A stretch of DNA of 43,486 bases from Desulforhabdus sp. TSK (GCF_022836495.1 NZ_BQXM01000041.1:1-43486), one strand, 5' to 3'. Counted from the first letter of the stretch, positions 1-9,234 are shown. The notes: generated by a model not told the origin, from the sequence alone. Numbers and translations: made by a program.

Positions 1-715
1 CAGATTATCCGTCAATGATCCATGAATTTCCGAGAGTTTTATCTGCCTATAGAAAAAATGATTGAGAAATGCCTGACTCTATACTTTTCTCAATCTAAAA
101 TAAGGACTTATATTTCCGAGAGACCTCGTCATATTCGTGTTGGCACCTTTGAATATTTTGCCGCCCGACAGGACCTGGAAAATTTAAAGCGTCTAACGGA
201 GTACTCGATCCAAAGGCACTACCCCGAAATTCAAAACGATTCCGAGGCTCATCTTCTTTTTTTCCGCAAGGTTGGACGTGCCCAGGTTGAACTTGTGGCA
301 AGTTGGATGGCCCTGGGTTTCATTCACGGCGTGATGAACACGGACAACATGTCCATAGCCGGGGAGACAATCGACTTTGGACCCTGCGCTTTCATGGATC
401 AGTTTCGTTTTGATCAGGTTTTCAGTTCGATCGACCAATTTGGTCGTTATTCTTATTCCAATCAGGCCCAAATCACCCTTTGGAACTTATCCCGACTCGG
501 GAATTGTCTGGTTCTCCTGACCGATAATGGCTCCAAGGAGGTAGCGGAAATGCTGAACAAGGAACTGGACTCTTTGGGTACATTTTTCGAGAAGAGGCTT
601 GCCTCAAAGATGTTAAAGAAACTGGGAATCCTAATGGATGTAGAGCCACAAGACATGGATCTTGTCCGTCGATGGCTCCATTATCTGGAAGCAGAACAGC
701 TTGATTACACCTTAA

Positions 716-852
716 GTACCTGAGCGTATATTTCTTAACATTTTGTCTTGCTGTCCGTTCGCCCTGAGCCTGTCGAAGGGCACAACCAGACATGCCCTTC
801 GACAGGCTCAGGGCGAACGGTTCGTTTTGTTAGAAAACTTTTGCTTGGGTAC
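716..852. mobile_element. MITE-like palindromic insertion flanked by TTAA
   Basis: This is a 137-bp non-coding element inside selO. TTAA stands on both sides (712-715 and 853-856), as expected for a 4-bp target-site duplication. Its ends are inverted: GTACCTGAGC at the left against GTACCCAAGC read inwards from the right. Imperfect inversion continues inwards (TTTCTTAACA against TTTTCTAACA) to a perfect 28-bp inverted repeat in the centre. It has no coding capacity. Together these traits fit a miniature inverted-repeat element mobilised in trans by a transposase not present here. Confidence 0.75.
755..820. repeat. 28-bp perfect inverted repeat (dispersed palindrome core)
   Basis: The arms at 755-782 and 793-820 are exact reverse complements with a 10-bp loop. 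The core TTCGCCCTGAGCCTGTCGAA is a palindrome seen scattered through many bacterial genomes, where spurious translations give the peptide RPEPVEG. It forms the centre of the MITE-like element in selO and would make a very stable hairpin in RNA. Confidence 0.85.
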
Positions 853-1203
853 TTAAGCTTTCGAAATTTTGCCACTTTGGTAGAAAACGATGACGATTTT
901 AATTTTTTTGAAAGGACCAGCACCTTTCAGGATTTTTATCAGTCATGGCGAAAGAGGGTTAAAAATCAGGACGTGGACACCGAGACGATAAAGAAGGAAA
1001 TGAACAGGGTGAATCCTGTGTTTATCCCCAGGAACCACAAGATAGAGCAGGTGATTGAAGCCGGGCTGAGGGGGGACTTCAGTCTTTTTCATGAAATGAA
1101 CGAGGTGCTCGAGAAACCTTATGAAGAGCAGGAAGAGCTCAGTAGCTATAAATTGGCTCCCAGACCGGAGGAAGTTGTCCAGGCCACGTTTTGCGGAACC
1201 TAA

Positions 1204-1793
1204 ATACCAGATATTTGGGTTCGGGAGACCACAAGATGCATCGAGTTTCCAAATTTCTGAAGCATAGACCCACACAATAATGTAGCCGATACGTCCATCG
1301 TCATTCCGGCTCGACCCGGAATCCAGAAGCCTAACTTTACGTGAGAGCAATTGGCCCGGACCAGGGCGGCAGAGCTTTTTGATACGCCGGAACTTCATGA
1401 GCGCTTTGAAATGGATGGGTTCCTCACCGTTTGCGTCGTATTTGCTGAGATCCTTTGGACTTGACACAGCGCTAAAGGTAGGCCATCCTCGTTATGGAAA
1501 GTACTTTCAGACTCAGCGGTTGTGGCGGAATGGGCATGTCTTCTCAAATTCTCCCATTTTTTAGGGACTGCCTCCCATTCCGAATTCCGGGAAAATCTCC
1601 TTTAAATTTATAGTGTACAGCCAACGATTGTGCTGGAGGAGCTCTGTTTTTTTCTCCCTTGTCGTTGGCGGCATCCCATGGTGGACTTTCGGATGCGTGT
1701 TGGCTTCGGTCCTCGAACGCGAGGGGTGTCGGCTTGCGTCGTCCCACGGTTCAGGAACAGAAAACCCGCGATACGCTTTGCAAGGAGGTGTCC
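1204..1793. other. Gene-free region between selO remnant and livK
   Basis: About 590 bp with no ORF I can support. The short ORF at 1379-1564 resembles no family and has no ribosome binding site. A small dispersed-repeat-like hairpin sits at 1299-1327. The last 100 bp must hold the livK promoter, but no convincing -35/-10 pair is visible. Confidence 0.6.
1299..1327. repeat. Short palindromic dispersed repeat remnant
   Basis: TTCCGG at 1304-1309 and CCGGAA at 1316-1321 form a hairpin within the context TCATTCCGG...CCGGAATCCAG. This resembles the common dispersed repeat of the GTCATTCC...GGAATCCA type. Only one copy is seen in the window. Confidence 0.45.
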
Positions 1794-2939
1794 ATGAAGA
1801 ATGAGAGATTTCGCAAAGGTTACAGACTTATCCTCGTCCTCATCCTGATGGTCTCTGTCCGATCTGTCACGTTTGCAGCGGGACAGGAAGTGAAGATCGG
1901 TGCTGCATTGAGCATGACAGGTGCGGCTGCCGCTTACGGTGCTACACAGAAGAACGGCATTCAGCTCGCCTCCGATGAGATCAATGCGGCAGCTGGAAGC
2001 GACGGCATCAAGATCGTCCCTCTTTTCGATGACGACGCCAGCGTGCCGCAACAGGGGATCAACGTTTATAACAAGTTCATCAACGCCGATCGTGTTGCTC
2101 TCATCATCGGGCCCACTCTGAGCAACACCGCCCAAGTCACGAACCGCATCGCACAGCAATCCGGCGTTCCCGTCCTTGCCATCAGCAACACCGCCAAGGG
2201 CATCACCGACATAGGCGATTACATCTTCAGGGACTCGCTGACGGAAGCCGTCGTCATTCCCAATACCATCCGAGTTGCAAAGGAGAAACTGGGAATCAAG
2301 AAGGTTGCGATTCTCTATGGTGATGACGACGCCTTCACCAAGGGCGGCTACGATGCGTTCAAGAACGCGCTGTCTGAAGCCGGCATCGAAATTCTCAGTG
2401 AGATGACCTTTGCCAAGGGCGACCGGAATTTCTCGCCCCAACTGACCCAGCTCAAAAGCTTGAACCCGGATGCTATCGTAGTGTCGGCCCTTGTCGAGGA
2501 GGCCTCTGGTATCTTGAGTCAAGCTCGCCAGCTTGGCATCCCAGCAACGGTTCCGATCATCGGCGGCAACGGATTCAATTCCCCGGCACTCATCAAGAAT
2601 GCGGGCGAATCTGCAGAGGGGGTGATAGTGGGGGCAGCCTGGAACATGACTTCAACGAATCCATTGAACAAGCATTTTGTGGATGCCTATACGAACAGGT
2701 TCGGGAGCCCGCCCGATCAGTTTGCAGCCCAAGCCTACGCCGGAGTTTACATCGCACTGGAAGCCGTGAAGAAAGCCGGGAGCGCCGACAACCGCAAGGC
2801 CATCCGCGAGGCCATGGCTCAGATCAAGGATTTCGATACGGTGCTGGGAAAATTCTCTTTCACTGCAGGACGGGACGCAGACCACACGCCGGTTGTCCAG
2901 ACGGTGAAGGGCGGCAAGTTTGTGGTCTTCGGCGAATAG
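1794..2939 (+). CDS. livK: Branched-chain amino acid-type ABC transporter, substrate-binding protein
   Basis: This is the periplasmic binding protein (Peripla_BP_6/ANF receptor fold) of a HAAT-family uptake system, 381 aa. The ATG at 1794 is chosen because a strong AAGGAGG lies just upstream and a classic signal peptide starts there: basic MKNERFRKGYR, then a hydrophobic stretch to about residue 24, and a cleavage site near TFAA-GQ (about residues 28-30). The mature chain opens with VKIGAALSMTGAAAAYG, typical of this family. It is first in a tight operon with two permeases and two ATPases. The ligand cannot be fixed from sequence: branched-chain amino acids, other amino acids, amides or aromatic compounds are all known for the family. 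Confidence 0.9.
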   Translation: MKNERFRKGYRLILVLILMVSVRSVTFAAGQEVKIGAALSMTGAAAAYGATQKNGIQLASDEINAAAGSDGIKIVPLFDDDASVPQQGINVYNKFINADRVALIIGPTLSNTAQVTNRIAQQSGVPVLAISNTAKGITDIGDYIFRDSLTEAVVIPNTIRVAKEKLGIKKVAILYGDDDAFTKGGYDAFKNALSEAGIEILSEMTFAKGDRNFSPQLTQLKSLNPDAIVVSALVEEASGILSQARQLGIPATVPIIGGNGFNSPALIKNAGESAEGVIVGAAWNMTSTNPLNKHFVDAYTNRFGSPPDQFAAQAYAGVYIALEAVKKAGSADNRKAIREAMAQIKDFDTVLGKFSFTAGRDADHTPVVQTVKGGKFVVFGE

Positions 2940-3007
2940 AGGTATCACCTCATGCAACCTTGCATCGTGCTGATTCACGGTTCTGAGAAGGGACACGGTG
3001 TCTGCTG

Positions 3008-3898
3008 ATGTCTCTTCTCCTCCAGCAGTTGGTCAACGGACTGTTCATCGGGAGCGTATACGGGCTTTTTGCTGTTGGGTATACTCTGGTCTTCGGCGTT
3101 CTGGATATCCTCAACATGGCTCACGCGACGGTCTTCACCCTTGGTGGACTGGTTGCTCTATGGCTGGTTGAAGGCAGCGGCATGTCGATCTGGGCAGCTT
3201 TCCCTCTCGCCGTCCTTTTCTCCGGTCTGCTCGGGCTTGTTCTCGACCGCGTTGCCTTCGCACCCTTGCGCCAAAGATCCGACACTTACTTTTCAGGTCT
3301 CATCTCCAGCATCGCCATGGCGATCATCTTCGAAAGTGCAGCCCTTGGTTTGTTCGGTGCCCATACCGTTCGATTCCCGCCCAACACCATAAAGACGGAC
3401 ATCTGGCGCATCGAAGGGGTCACCATCACGTCGCTGCAGGTGGAGATAGTGCTCGTGGCTTTGATCCTCATGGGAGCCCTGTCCCTGTTTCTCCACCGCA
3501 CGCGCACCGGCAAGGCCATACGCGCGGTAGCTGAAAGTGAGCGAACAGCGCGCCTGCTCGGCATTCATGTCGATGGAATCATCGCATCCACTTTTTTTGT
3601 CTCTTCTGCCTTGGGAGGTGCAGCCGGAATTCTTTTCGGATTGTATTTCGATGCCTTGTCTCCCGATATGGGTCGTTCCATAGAGCTGAAGGGCCTTGCC
3701 GTCATCGTGCTGGGTGGGATGGGCAGCATTCCCGGCGCCATTCTGGGCGGGCTGACGTTCGGTCTGAGCGAGGTGCTGACGGTTGCCGTCACAGGAAAGT
3801 CCAACCTGCGTGATGCCGTGGCGTTCACCGTGCTCTTCGCCGTGCTTCTCCTGCGACCTGAGGGGCTGCTCGGACGCCGGCGGGCCAGAGAGGTATAG
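3008..3898 (+). CDS. livH: Branched-chain amino acid-type ABC transporter permease (LivH type)
   Basis: Inner-membrane permease of 296 aa with the LivH hallmarks: an N-terminal GLFIGSVYGLFAVGYTLVFG, the conserved RAVAESERTARLLGI cytoplasmic loop that contacts the ATPase, and GMGSIPGAILGG near the C-terminus. About eight hydrophobic segments are visible. It follows livK by 68 bp and lies 5 bp ahead of livM. A GAGAAGGGA tract upstream may serve as ribosome binding site, although it is rather distant (about 13 nt). Confidence 0.92.
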   Translation: MSLLLQQLVNGLFIGSVYGLFAVGYTLVFGVLDILNMAHATVFTLGGLVALWLVEGSGMSIWAAFPLAVLFSGLLGLVLDRVAFAPLRQRSDTYFSGLISSIAMAIIFESAALGLFGAHTVRFPPNTIKTDIWRIEGVTITSLQVEIVLVALILMGALSLFLHRTRTGKAIRAVAESERTARLLGIHVDGIIASTFFVSSALGGAAGILFGLYFDALSPDMGRSIELKGLAVIVLGGMGSIPGAILGGLTFGLSEVLTVAVTGKSNLRDAVAFTVLFAVLLLRPEGLLGRRRAREV

Positions 3899-3903
3899 CG
3901 CTT

Positions 3904-4770
3904 ATGGCCTTCCTGATGCACTTTTTCGCCGTCTACGGCAATCTGGTGAACTTTATCGGCATCAACGCCCTGATGGCTCTAGGTCTTTACGTAACACTCT
4001 CCGCAGGCCAGCTCTCTCTCGGCAACGCGGCTTTCGCCGGCATCGGCGGTTACACTGCAGGAATACTCACCATGCAGTTTCATGCGCCCTATATTCTCTC
4101 CATCACTTCGGGCGCCATGCTTTCGGGGATAGTCGCCGTGCTCATCGGACTTCCTGTGCTTCGACTTCGCGGAGTCTTTCTGGCAATGGCTACTCTCAGC
4201 TTCGGCGAGGTTGTGCGGATTGCCGCGGTGAACCTCACTATAACGGGAGGAGCCCAAGGGCTGGTTGGAATCCCCAACAAAACCACCACGGGGCTGATTT
4301 TCACGGTCCTCGCGCTTACAGGGTACTTTATGGCGAAGCTGCGACAATCCAGGATCGGATGGAGCTTCGAGAGCATTCGCGAGGACGAAGCCGCAGCGGC
4401 ATCCCTCGGCGTCAACACCACCTTTTACAAGACCGTCGCGTTCACAATAGGAGCGATCATTTCCGGCCTTGCGGGCGGAATGTACGCACACCTCAACTTT
4501 ATCATCTCCCCGGGCGAATTCGGCTTTTCGGCAGCCGTTCAACTCTTGATCTACAATATCGTTGGCGGGACCCGCATATGGTATGGCCCATTGCTCGGGG
4601 CAACGCTCCTGACTGCGCTTCCGGAAGTGCTACGGGGTATTGGTGTTACGGCCGGACCGATCAGAATGTGCGTGAACGGCATTATTCTGCTCCTTGTGAT
4701 CCTGTTTTTACCCAACGGCCTTATTTCACTGCTCTCCCGGAGCTCCAGCATTGCTGGTCCCCGGCCGTAA
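3904..4770 (+). CDS. livM: Branched-chain amino acid-type ABC transporter permease (LivM type)
   Basis: The second permease of the HAAT transporter, 288 aa and strongly hydrophobic. Family hallmarks are LGLYVTLSAGQLSLGNAAFAG near the N-terminus, LRLRGVFLAMATLSFGEVVR, the loop SIREDEAAAASLGVN (EAA-like, ATPase contact) and NIVGGTRIWYGPLLGA. It starts 5 bp after livH and is followed by livG after 25 bp, so it is cotranscribed. The length is at the short end for LivM because the long N-terminal extension of E. coli LivM is absent, as in many HAAT systems. Confidence 0.92.
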   Translation: MAFLMHFFAVYGNLVNFIGINALMALGLYVTLSAGQLSLGNAAFAGIGGYTAGILTMQFHAPYILSITSGAMLSGIVAVLIGLPVLRLRGVFLAMATLSFGEVVRIAAVNLTITGGAQGLVGIPNKTTTGLIFTVLALTGYFMAKLRQSRIGWSFESIREDEAAAASLGVNTTFYKTVAFTIGAIISGLAGGMYAHLNFIISPGEFGFSAAVQLLIYNIVGGTRIWYGPLLGATLLTALPEVLRGIGVTAGPIRMCVNGIILLLVILFLPNGLISLLSRSSSIAGPRP

Positions 4771-4795
4771 GCTCAGCCATAGGGAACCTGTATCC

Positions 4796-5554
4796 ATGTT
4801 GCTCGAGATTGTTGGAATCACCAAAACCTTCGGCGGTATCCGCGCTCTCGACGGTGTTTCGTTCTCGGTCGAAAAGGGGGCGATCCACGGGCTGATCGGC
4901 CCCAACGGCGCCGGCAAGACAACACTTATCAATGTCCTGAGTGGCACTGCCAAACCAATGGAAGGCCGCATCCTCCTTGAAGGCGCTCTCATTCACTCAC
5001 TCCCGCCTTATAAAGTGGCGGCACTCGGAATTGCGCGAACCTTCCAAAACATTCGCCTCTTTGCGGGCATGAACTGTGTTGAAAACGTCATTGCCGGGCA
5101 GCATCTCAAGGCTAAGAGACAGCTCCTCCCCCGACTGCTCCACCTTCCCTCTGCAAACCGCGAGGAACGGGAATACCGTGATAAGGCTATGGCGTGCCTG
5201 AAACGGGTCGGGATCGAACATCGAGCCGCGATCCCCGCCGGGTATCTCTCCTATGGCGAGAGGCGTCGCCTTGAAATCGCCCGCGCTCTGGCATTGGAGC
5301 CACGGATTTTGCTCCTCGATGAACCGGTGGCCGGGATGCGCCGAAGGGGTATTGAGCAGGTGGGCGGTTTGATCCGTTCCCTCGCAACCCAGGGAATGAC
5401 TATCCTGCTGATCGAGCACAATATGAAATTTGTGATGGAGTTGTGTTCAAGAATTACGGTTCTGAACTTCGGCCGTGTAATCACGACGGGCGCTCCAAGC
5501 GAGGTAGGTCGGCATCCACAGGTGATTGAGGCCTATCTTGGAGCAGAGGCATAA
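4796..5554 (+). CDS. livG: Branched-chain amino acid-type ABC transporter ATP-binding protein (LivG type)
   Basis: ATPase of 252 aa. Walker A is GPNGAGKT (residues 35-42), the signature is LSYGE (151-155), Walker B is ILLLDE (171-176) and the switch His is in EHN (about 208). An in-frame upstream extension exists, but it runs into livM; the ATG at 4796 matches the family start MLLEIVGITKTFGG. After Walker B the usual MN(P/A) stretch is replaced by the unusual MRRRGIEQ. It probably pairs with LivF as a heterodimer that drives the two permeases. Confidence 0.92.
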   Translation: MLLEIVGITKTFGGIRALDGVSFSVEKGAIHGLIGPNGAGKTTLINVLSGTAKPMEGRILLEGALIHSLPPYKVAALGIARTFQNIRLFAGMNCVENVIAGQHLKAKRQLLPRLLHLPSANREEREYRDKAMACLKRVGIEHRAAIPAGYLSYGERRRLEIARALALEPRILLLDEPVAGMRRRGIEQVGGLIRSLATQGMTILLIEHNMKFVMELCSRITVLNFGRVITTGAPSEVGRHPQVIEAYLGAEA

Positions 5555-5555
5555 T

Positions 5556-6263
5556 ATGCTTGAAATCCAAGGCTTGACCGTAACGTACGGCCCAGTCGAA
5601 GCGGTATCCGGTCTCTCGTTTCACGTAGCGTGCGGGACAGTGGCAACTCTGATTGGGCCGAACGGGGCCGGGAAGACAACCACTCTCAACGCCTTAAGCG
5701 GTGTAGTGCGGCCCAGTAGGGGCAAGATTCTTTTCGATGGGCGGGACATCACGCGGATGAGTGCTCACAGACGCGTATCTGCCGGCATTGTGCAAGTTCC
5801 CGAGGGGAGGCAGGTGCTTGCGGGCATGAGTGTCCGCGAGAACCTGGAACTGGGCGGATACAGGCGTCCCCGATGCGAAGTGTTGCGTGATATGGAACGA
5901 ATGGAGGAGCGTTTCCCCATCCTTCGTGATCGTCGCTATGCTCCTGCCGGCTCTCTTTCAGGAGGTGAGCAGCAGATGCTTGCGATCGCCCGCGGATTGA
6001 TGGCGAAACCGAAGGTGCTGCTCCTTGATGAGCCATCTCTCGGGCTGGCGCCGAAGTTGGTCACAGCCATTTTCAACATCGTTCGGGAACTGCGCGACGA
6101 GGGGCAGACCATTCTCCTCGTGGAGCAGAACGCCCGTCAGGCGCTCGTGATATCTTCCTATGGTTATGTCATGGAAAGTGGGAGTCTTGTTCTGGAAGGG
6201 CCGGCGGATGAATTGCGTTCGGACCAAAAATTGGCTCAGACCTACCTTGGCCAGACCATATAG
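5556..6263 (+). CDS. livF: Branched-chain amino acid-type ABC transporter ATP-binding protein (LivF type)
   Basis: The second ATPase of the transporter, 235 aa, starting one base after the livG stop, so translation is probably coupled. Walker A is GPNGAGKT (34-41), the signature is LSGGEQQ (135-141), Walker B is VLLLDE (155-160), and LVEQN carries the late conserved region. [20 protein letters not shown] is diagnostic for LivF. It closes the five-gene operon. Confidence 0.93.
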   Translation: MLEIQGLTVTYGPVEAVSGLSFHVACGTVATLIGPNGAGKTTTLNALSGVVRPSRGKILFDGRDITRMSAHRRVSAGIVQVPEGRQVLAGMSVRENLELGGYRRPRCEVLRDMERMEERFPILRDRRYAPAGSLSGGEQQMLAIARGLMAKPKVLLLDEPSLGLAPKLVTAIFNIVRELRDEGQTILLVEQNARQALVISSYGYVMESGSLVLEGPADELRSDQKLAQTYLGQTI

Positions 6264-6506
6264 CCTCTGGTTGGGACTTCTTCTGCCAAAGTTGTAGTCG
6301 GAATGGCTGTGCCTGGCGTCTGTTGCCTCATGATTTCTCTCCCTGGGTGACGGTTTACCATTACTTCTCTACATGGCGTCGTGACGGAACATGGGAGCGA
6401 ATTCATGACGCCTTACGAGAAAAGCTTTGAGAAACGGAAGGACGTGAAGCCGAACGAACGGCAGCCATCATGGATAGCCAGTCTGCACTCTTTTGGGAGC
6501 AATAAA

Positions 6507-7208
6507 ATGAAGGTTCTAGGAATCTGCGGAAGCCCAAGAAAAAACACATTATCAGGGACTTACAGACTCATTCACACGATAGTCAAAGCCACGGGTTGCG
6601 ATTATGAAGTGATTTCGCTCAAAGGAATGAAAATCTCGGGGTGTATCGCATGTCTGGGCTGCGTTGAGGACAATGTTTGCAGGGTGGAAGATGACTTGAC
6701 ACCCCTTAGGGAGAAAATAATCCAGGCGGATGCCTACGTCATTGGTGCTCCCAATTACTACTCGGGTCTAAATGCTACAACTCATGCCTTCCTTGAACGA
6801 TGGTTCCAATTTCGTCACCGGGAAGGTAATCTCCTCTGGGGTAAGTTGGGTGTTGCTGTTGGTGTTGGGGGCACCACGGGACAATTTCCGGCTGATGAGA
6901 TTGAAAAATTCTTCCTCTATAACTTCATCGAGACTGTTTCCAAAGTCATCGGGCGAGGAGCAGCCTCTTGTTATTCTTGTGGATATGGAGAAACATGCAG
7001 AGTGGGTATTCCGTATCTCCTTCACGGCGAACAGGTTAAAATTACTCCAGAAACGACTCCCGATGTTATCAAGCTGTCCGATGTCATGAAAGCCGCCGTG
7101 AATGCCGGCGAGCTCCTGGGCCAACGTCTCAAGGGAAGTCATGACAGAATGGAAGTCACTCTCAAAATGCAGAAGGTGATGATGAATGGATTTCGGGGTA
7201 CGGTTTAA
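6507..7208 (+). CDS. Iron-sulfur flavoprotein / NADPH-dependent FMN reductase family
   Basis: A 233-aa flavodoxin-like protein. The ATG at 6507 is preferred over upstream in-frame starts because the flavodoxin fold begins exactly there (MKVLGICGSPRKNT, with GSPR for FMN phosphate) and a GGGAG lies 8 bp upstream. Cys46, 49, 52 and 58 form CX2CX2CX5C, the compact motif that binds a 4Fe-4S cluster in Isf-type iron-sulfur flavoproteins. APNYYSGLNA is the usual second FMN loop. A further cysteine group, SCYSCGYGETC, lies late in the chain. Such proteins pass electrons from ferredoxin or reduce small oxidants in anaerobes; the partner is unknown here. It stands alone between livF and an opposing SDR gene. 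Confidence 0.82.
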   Translation: MKVLGICGSPRKNTLSGTYRLIHTIVKATGCDYEVISLKGMKISGCIACLGCVEDNVCRVEDDLTPLREKIIQADAYVIGAPNYYSGLNATTHAFLERWFQFRHREGNLLWGKLGVAVGVGGTTGQFPADEIEKFFLYNFIETVSKVIGRGAASCYSCGYGETCRVGIPYLLHGEQVKITPETTPDVIKLSDVMKAAVNAGELLGQRLKGSHDRMEVTLKMQKVMMNGFRGTV

Positions 7209-7372
7209 GTTGATCATTAGAGGGGGGCTTGCCCACCATCCTGCCCAGTTTTGACTGGAGCGTATAATAACCGACAGCCTCTGTCGCTGCAGGGGGCCGC
7301 TCGTAGGATAGAGAGGTAGGTTAGCGGTTGCGTAATTGCGAGCCTCGGCACTTGGCAACTACCTGTTGGTTA

Positions 7373-8140
7373 TTACTGGTTGCGGCCTGCCATGACTCCT
7401 CCATCAACGTTCCAGATTGCCCCTGTTACCCAGGCGGCATCGTCGGAGAGCAGGAACACGACGATAGAGGCCACATCCTTGGGGGTTCCAATCCGTCCAA
7501 TGGGGTGAAAACTGTTGAAGGTCTGCAGGACGTCATGAACCTCCTCGGGCTTTATGAAAGCGGCGTAAATTGGTGTCTCTACCACAGCGGGGGCCACAGC
7601 GTTGACACGGATATTCTTGTCTGCCAGTTCCATTGCCAGGTGCTGGGTCAGCGAATGAAGACCTGCTTTAGCCATGGAATAGGCTGAAGAGGGTGTGGCT
7701 TTGATGGCCTGATGCGCCCACATCGAACCGATGTTCACAATGGCCCCGCCTCCGTTTGCGATCATGTTCCTCACTACCTGCTGAGTCAGGAAGAACATGC
7801 CCCGATTCAACTCCATATAGGCGTCATAATCATTAGCAGTATGCTCCAGGAAGGGTTTTGGAGAAAAAACGCCAGCCGCATTTACCAGGTATTTCAACTC
7901 CTTCATCTTCATATCCACATGGCGTATCAATCTTTTGAGATCGTCTTCTTTTGTAATGTCGCTTTGGAACGTGCGTACCCTGCTTAGGTCTCCACATGTC
8001 TCGCGCGCACGTTCCAATTTGTCTAGACTACGCCCCACCAGTGTCACAGTAACCCCTGCTTGAACCAGCATCTTCGCGGTTGCCAGCCCCATCCCGCTCC
8101 CGCCACCAACGATCAACGCTTCCTTGCCTGTAAAGCTCAT
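7373..8140 (-). CDS. SDR family NAD(P)-dependent oxidoreductase
   Basis: A classical short-chain dehydrogenase of 255 aa. The cofactor motif GGGSGMG (residues 12-18) is a variant of TGxxxGxG. NAAG lies at 87-90, and the catalytic set is Ser139, Tyr154 and Lys158 (YSMAK). The C-terminal [18 protein letters not shown] is typical of the FabG-like branch. The start has an excellent GGAGGA 6-9 bp upstream. The substrate is unknown; the family reduces ketones or oxidises alcohols in many pathways. It is a single gene with no operon partner. Confidence 0.88.
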   Translation of the reverse strand: MSFTGKEALIVGGGSGMGLATAKMLVQAGVTVTLVGRSLDKLERARETCGDLSRVRTFQSDITKEDDLKRLIRHVDMKMKELKYLVNAAGVFSPKPFLEHTANDYDAYMELNRGMFFLTQQVVRNMIANGGGAIVNIGSMWAHQAIKATPSSAYSMAKAGLHSLTQHLAMELADKNIRVNAVAPAVVETPIYAAFIKPEEVHDVLQTFNSFHPIGRIGTPKDVASIVVFLLSDDAAWVTGAIWNVDGGVMAGRNQ

Positions 8141-8520
8141 AGGTTCCTCCTGCTTGCTCCAAATCGTGGGCCGGTACGCGCACCTTCTCTATTACTCTCA
8201 CCTGTTCACCAACGCGGTCAAAACGCTAAAACCTCACTCCCTTGGTTTGAAAGAAGTGGCTTTGCTATTCGCTCTATCTATAATGCTTGCAATCAGTACC
8301 GCAAGGGTGGCCATGATGATTATCCCATAAAAAGTTCCGACTCCTCCCCTCGAGGCGATGGGTGCTCCGACCTCCTGATCTATCCAATCTTCGGGATGTC
8401 CGTTCTAAACGGTTTTTGAAACCTCAACTCGCGCCGACTGGTGTGAAACACCCCCTGAATGCACACCACTTGGCGGTCAGGAAACAAAGTGTTCATGATC
8501 TCCCTATCTGACGCTGGGAT
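8141..8520. other. Gene-free region
   Basis: 380 bp between the SDR gene start and the O-methyltransferase stop. A plus-strand ORF (8124-8330) ends in a hydrophobic stretch but overlaps the SDR start and lacks a ribosome binding site. I see no RNA gene or repeat here. Confidence 0.5.
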
Positions 8521-9234
8521 TCATTCAACACTGACGCGTTTCCTGATCAGGTAAATCCCGTCACGGATGGTGAGGAACAGTTTTTCGGCCCTGTCGTCTG
8601 CTTTGACCAATTCGTTGAAGTCTGCCATTGCCTGGCTGTCATCGTCTTTTGGATCGAAGATTCTGCCGTACCAGAGGACGTTATCGGCAAGTATCAAGCC
8701 GCCGTTACGCAAAATCCGCATGGATTCCCTGTAATATGCACTGTAGTTTCGCTTGTCGGCGTCGATGAAGACAAGGTCGGTCCTTGCATCCGGCAGGGTC
8801 TTCAAGATTTCCAGCGCCTCACCAATGCACAGAGTGATCTTAAAGCCTCTGGAGCTTCGGTCGAAAAAATTCTGCGCGATCTTTGCATGGTGAGAATTAT
8901 GCTCGATGGTCAGGATTTTCCCGTCATGGGGCAGGACCTCGGCCATGGCAAGAGCCGAATAACCGGTAAAGGTGCCAATTTCGACGACGTGCTTTGCGCT
9001 CGACAGTTGAACTGCTAACTGCAGAAACCGGCCTTCAACCCGACCGGTGAGCATACTGGGATAGGGTGTCCTTGTGAGTGTAAAGTGTTCAACCTCCTCA
9101 AGGAGCGAGGACATGGGCGACGTATGATCCGCAGCATACTCTTCCGCCTGTTTGGCCACGATATCCATGAAGCAGTAGATGCCGGCGGAATTATTTGCTT
9201 GCCCGCCGGATCCTTGAGTAGGTTTTCGACTCAT
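8521..9234 (-). CDS. SAM-dependent O-methyltransferase (class I, CCoAOMT-like)
   Basis: A 237-aa methyltransferase of the Methyltransf_3 family. VVEIGTFTGYSALAMAE (from residue 83) is the SAM-binding motif I, FIDADK (157-161) carries the metal-binding Asp, and DNVLWYG (184-190) is diagnostic for cation-dependent O-methyltransferases related to caffeoyl-CoA and catechol methyltransferases. The ATG at 9234 is chosen because GGGAG lies 9 bp upstream; longer in-frame starts at 9273 and 9303 lack one. It lies 74 bp downstream of a codirectional SDR gene and is probably cotranscribed with it. The acceptor is likely a small catechol-like hydroxyl compound, but this is inference. Confidence 0.85.
   Translation of the reverse strand: MSRKPTQGSGGQANNSAGIYCFMDIVAKQAEEYAADHTSPMSSLLEEVEHFTLTRTPYPSMLTGRVEGRFLQLAVQLSSAKHVVEIGTFTGYSALAMAEVLPHDGKILTIEHNSHHAKIAQNFFDRSSRGFKITLCIGEALEILKTLPDARTDLVFIDADKRNYSAYYRESMRILRNGGLILADNVLWYGRIFDPKDDDSQAMADFNELVKADDRAEKLFLTIRDGIYLIRKRVSVE

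Larger units (their letters stand above)
1..1203 (+). pseudogene. selO: Broken selO (YdiU) protein adenylyltransferase, two pieces
   Basis: SelO is a pseudokinase-fold enzyme that transfers AMP to protein Ser/Thr/Tyr. The first piece (22-723) carries the family hallmarks HIRVGTFEYFAAR, GVMNTDNMSI, the DFGP metal-binding motif and GRYSYSNQAQ. The second piece (about 857-1203) carries the C-terminal hallmarks VNPVFIPRNHK and the terminal TFCGT. Both pieces are in the same frame but are separated by a 137-bp palindromic insertion that brings in stops at 721-723 and 736-738. Removing the insertion plus one TTAA copy restores a continuous reading DYTLSFRNFATL. There is a second lesion: an in-frame TGA at 16-18, and the roughly 35 residues before HIRVGTFEYF do not resemble SelO. 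The N-terminal half is therefore missing, or replaced, or lies beyond the window edge. Family identity is firm, and loss of function is very likely. Confidence 0.85.

Noticed and set aside
1379-1564. 61-codon ORF after the selO remnant
   Set aside because: No recognisable family, no ribosome binding site, and placed in decayed intergenic DNA.
7240-7285. TTGACT and TATAAT close together as a promoter
   Set aside because: The two boxes are only 6 bases apart, far from the 16-18 needed.
7209-7372. Possible insertion-sequence remnant after the flavoprotein gene
   Set aside because: The minus-strand reading is vaguely transposon-like but I could not match it to any transposase, and there are no inverted ends.
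8124-8330. Small ORF with a hydrophobic C-terminus
   Set aside because: It overlaps the SDR start on the opposite strand and has no ribosome binding site.
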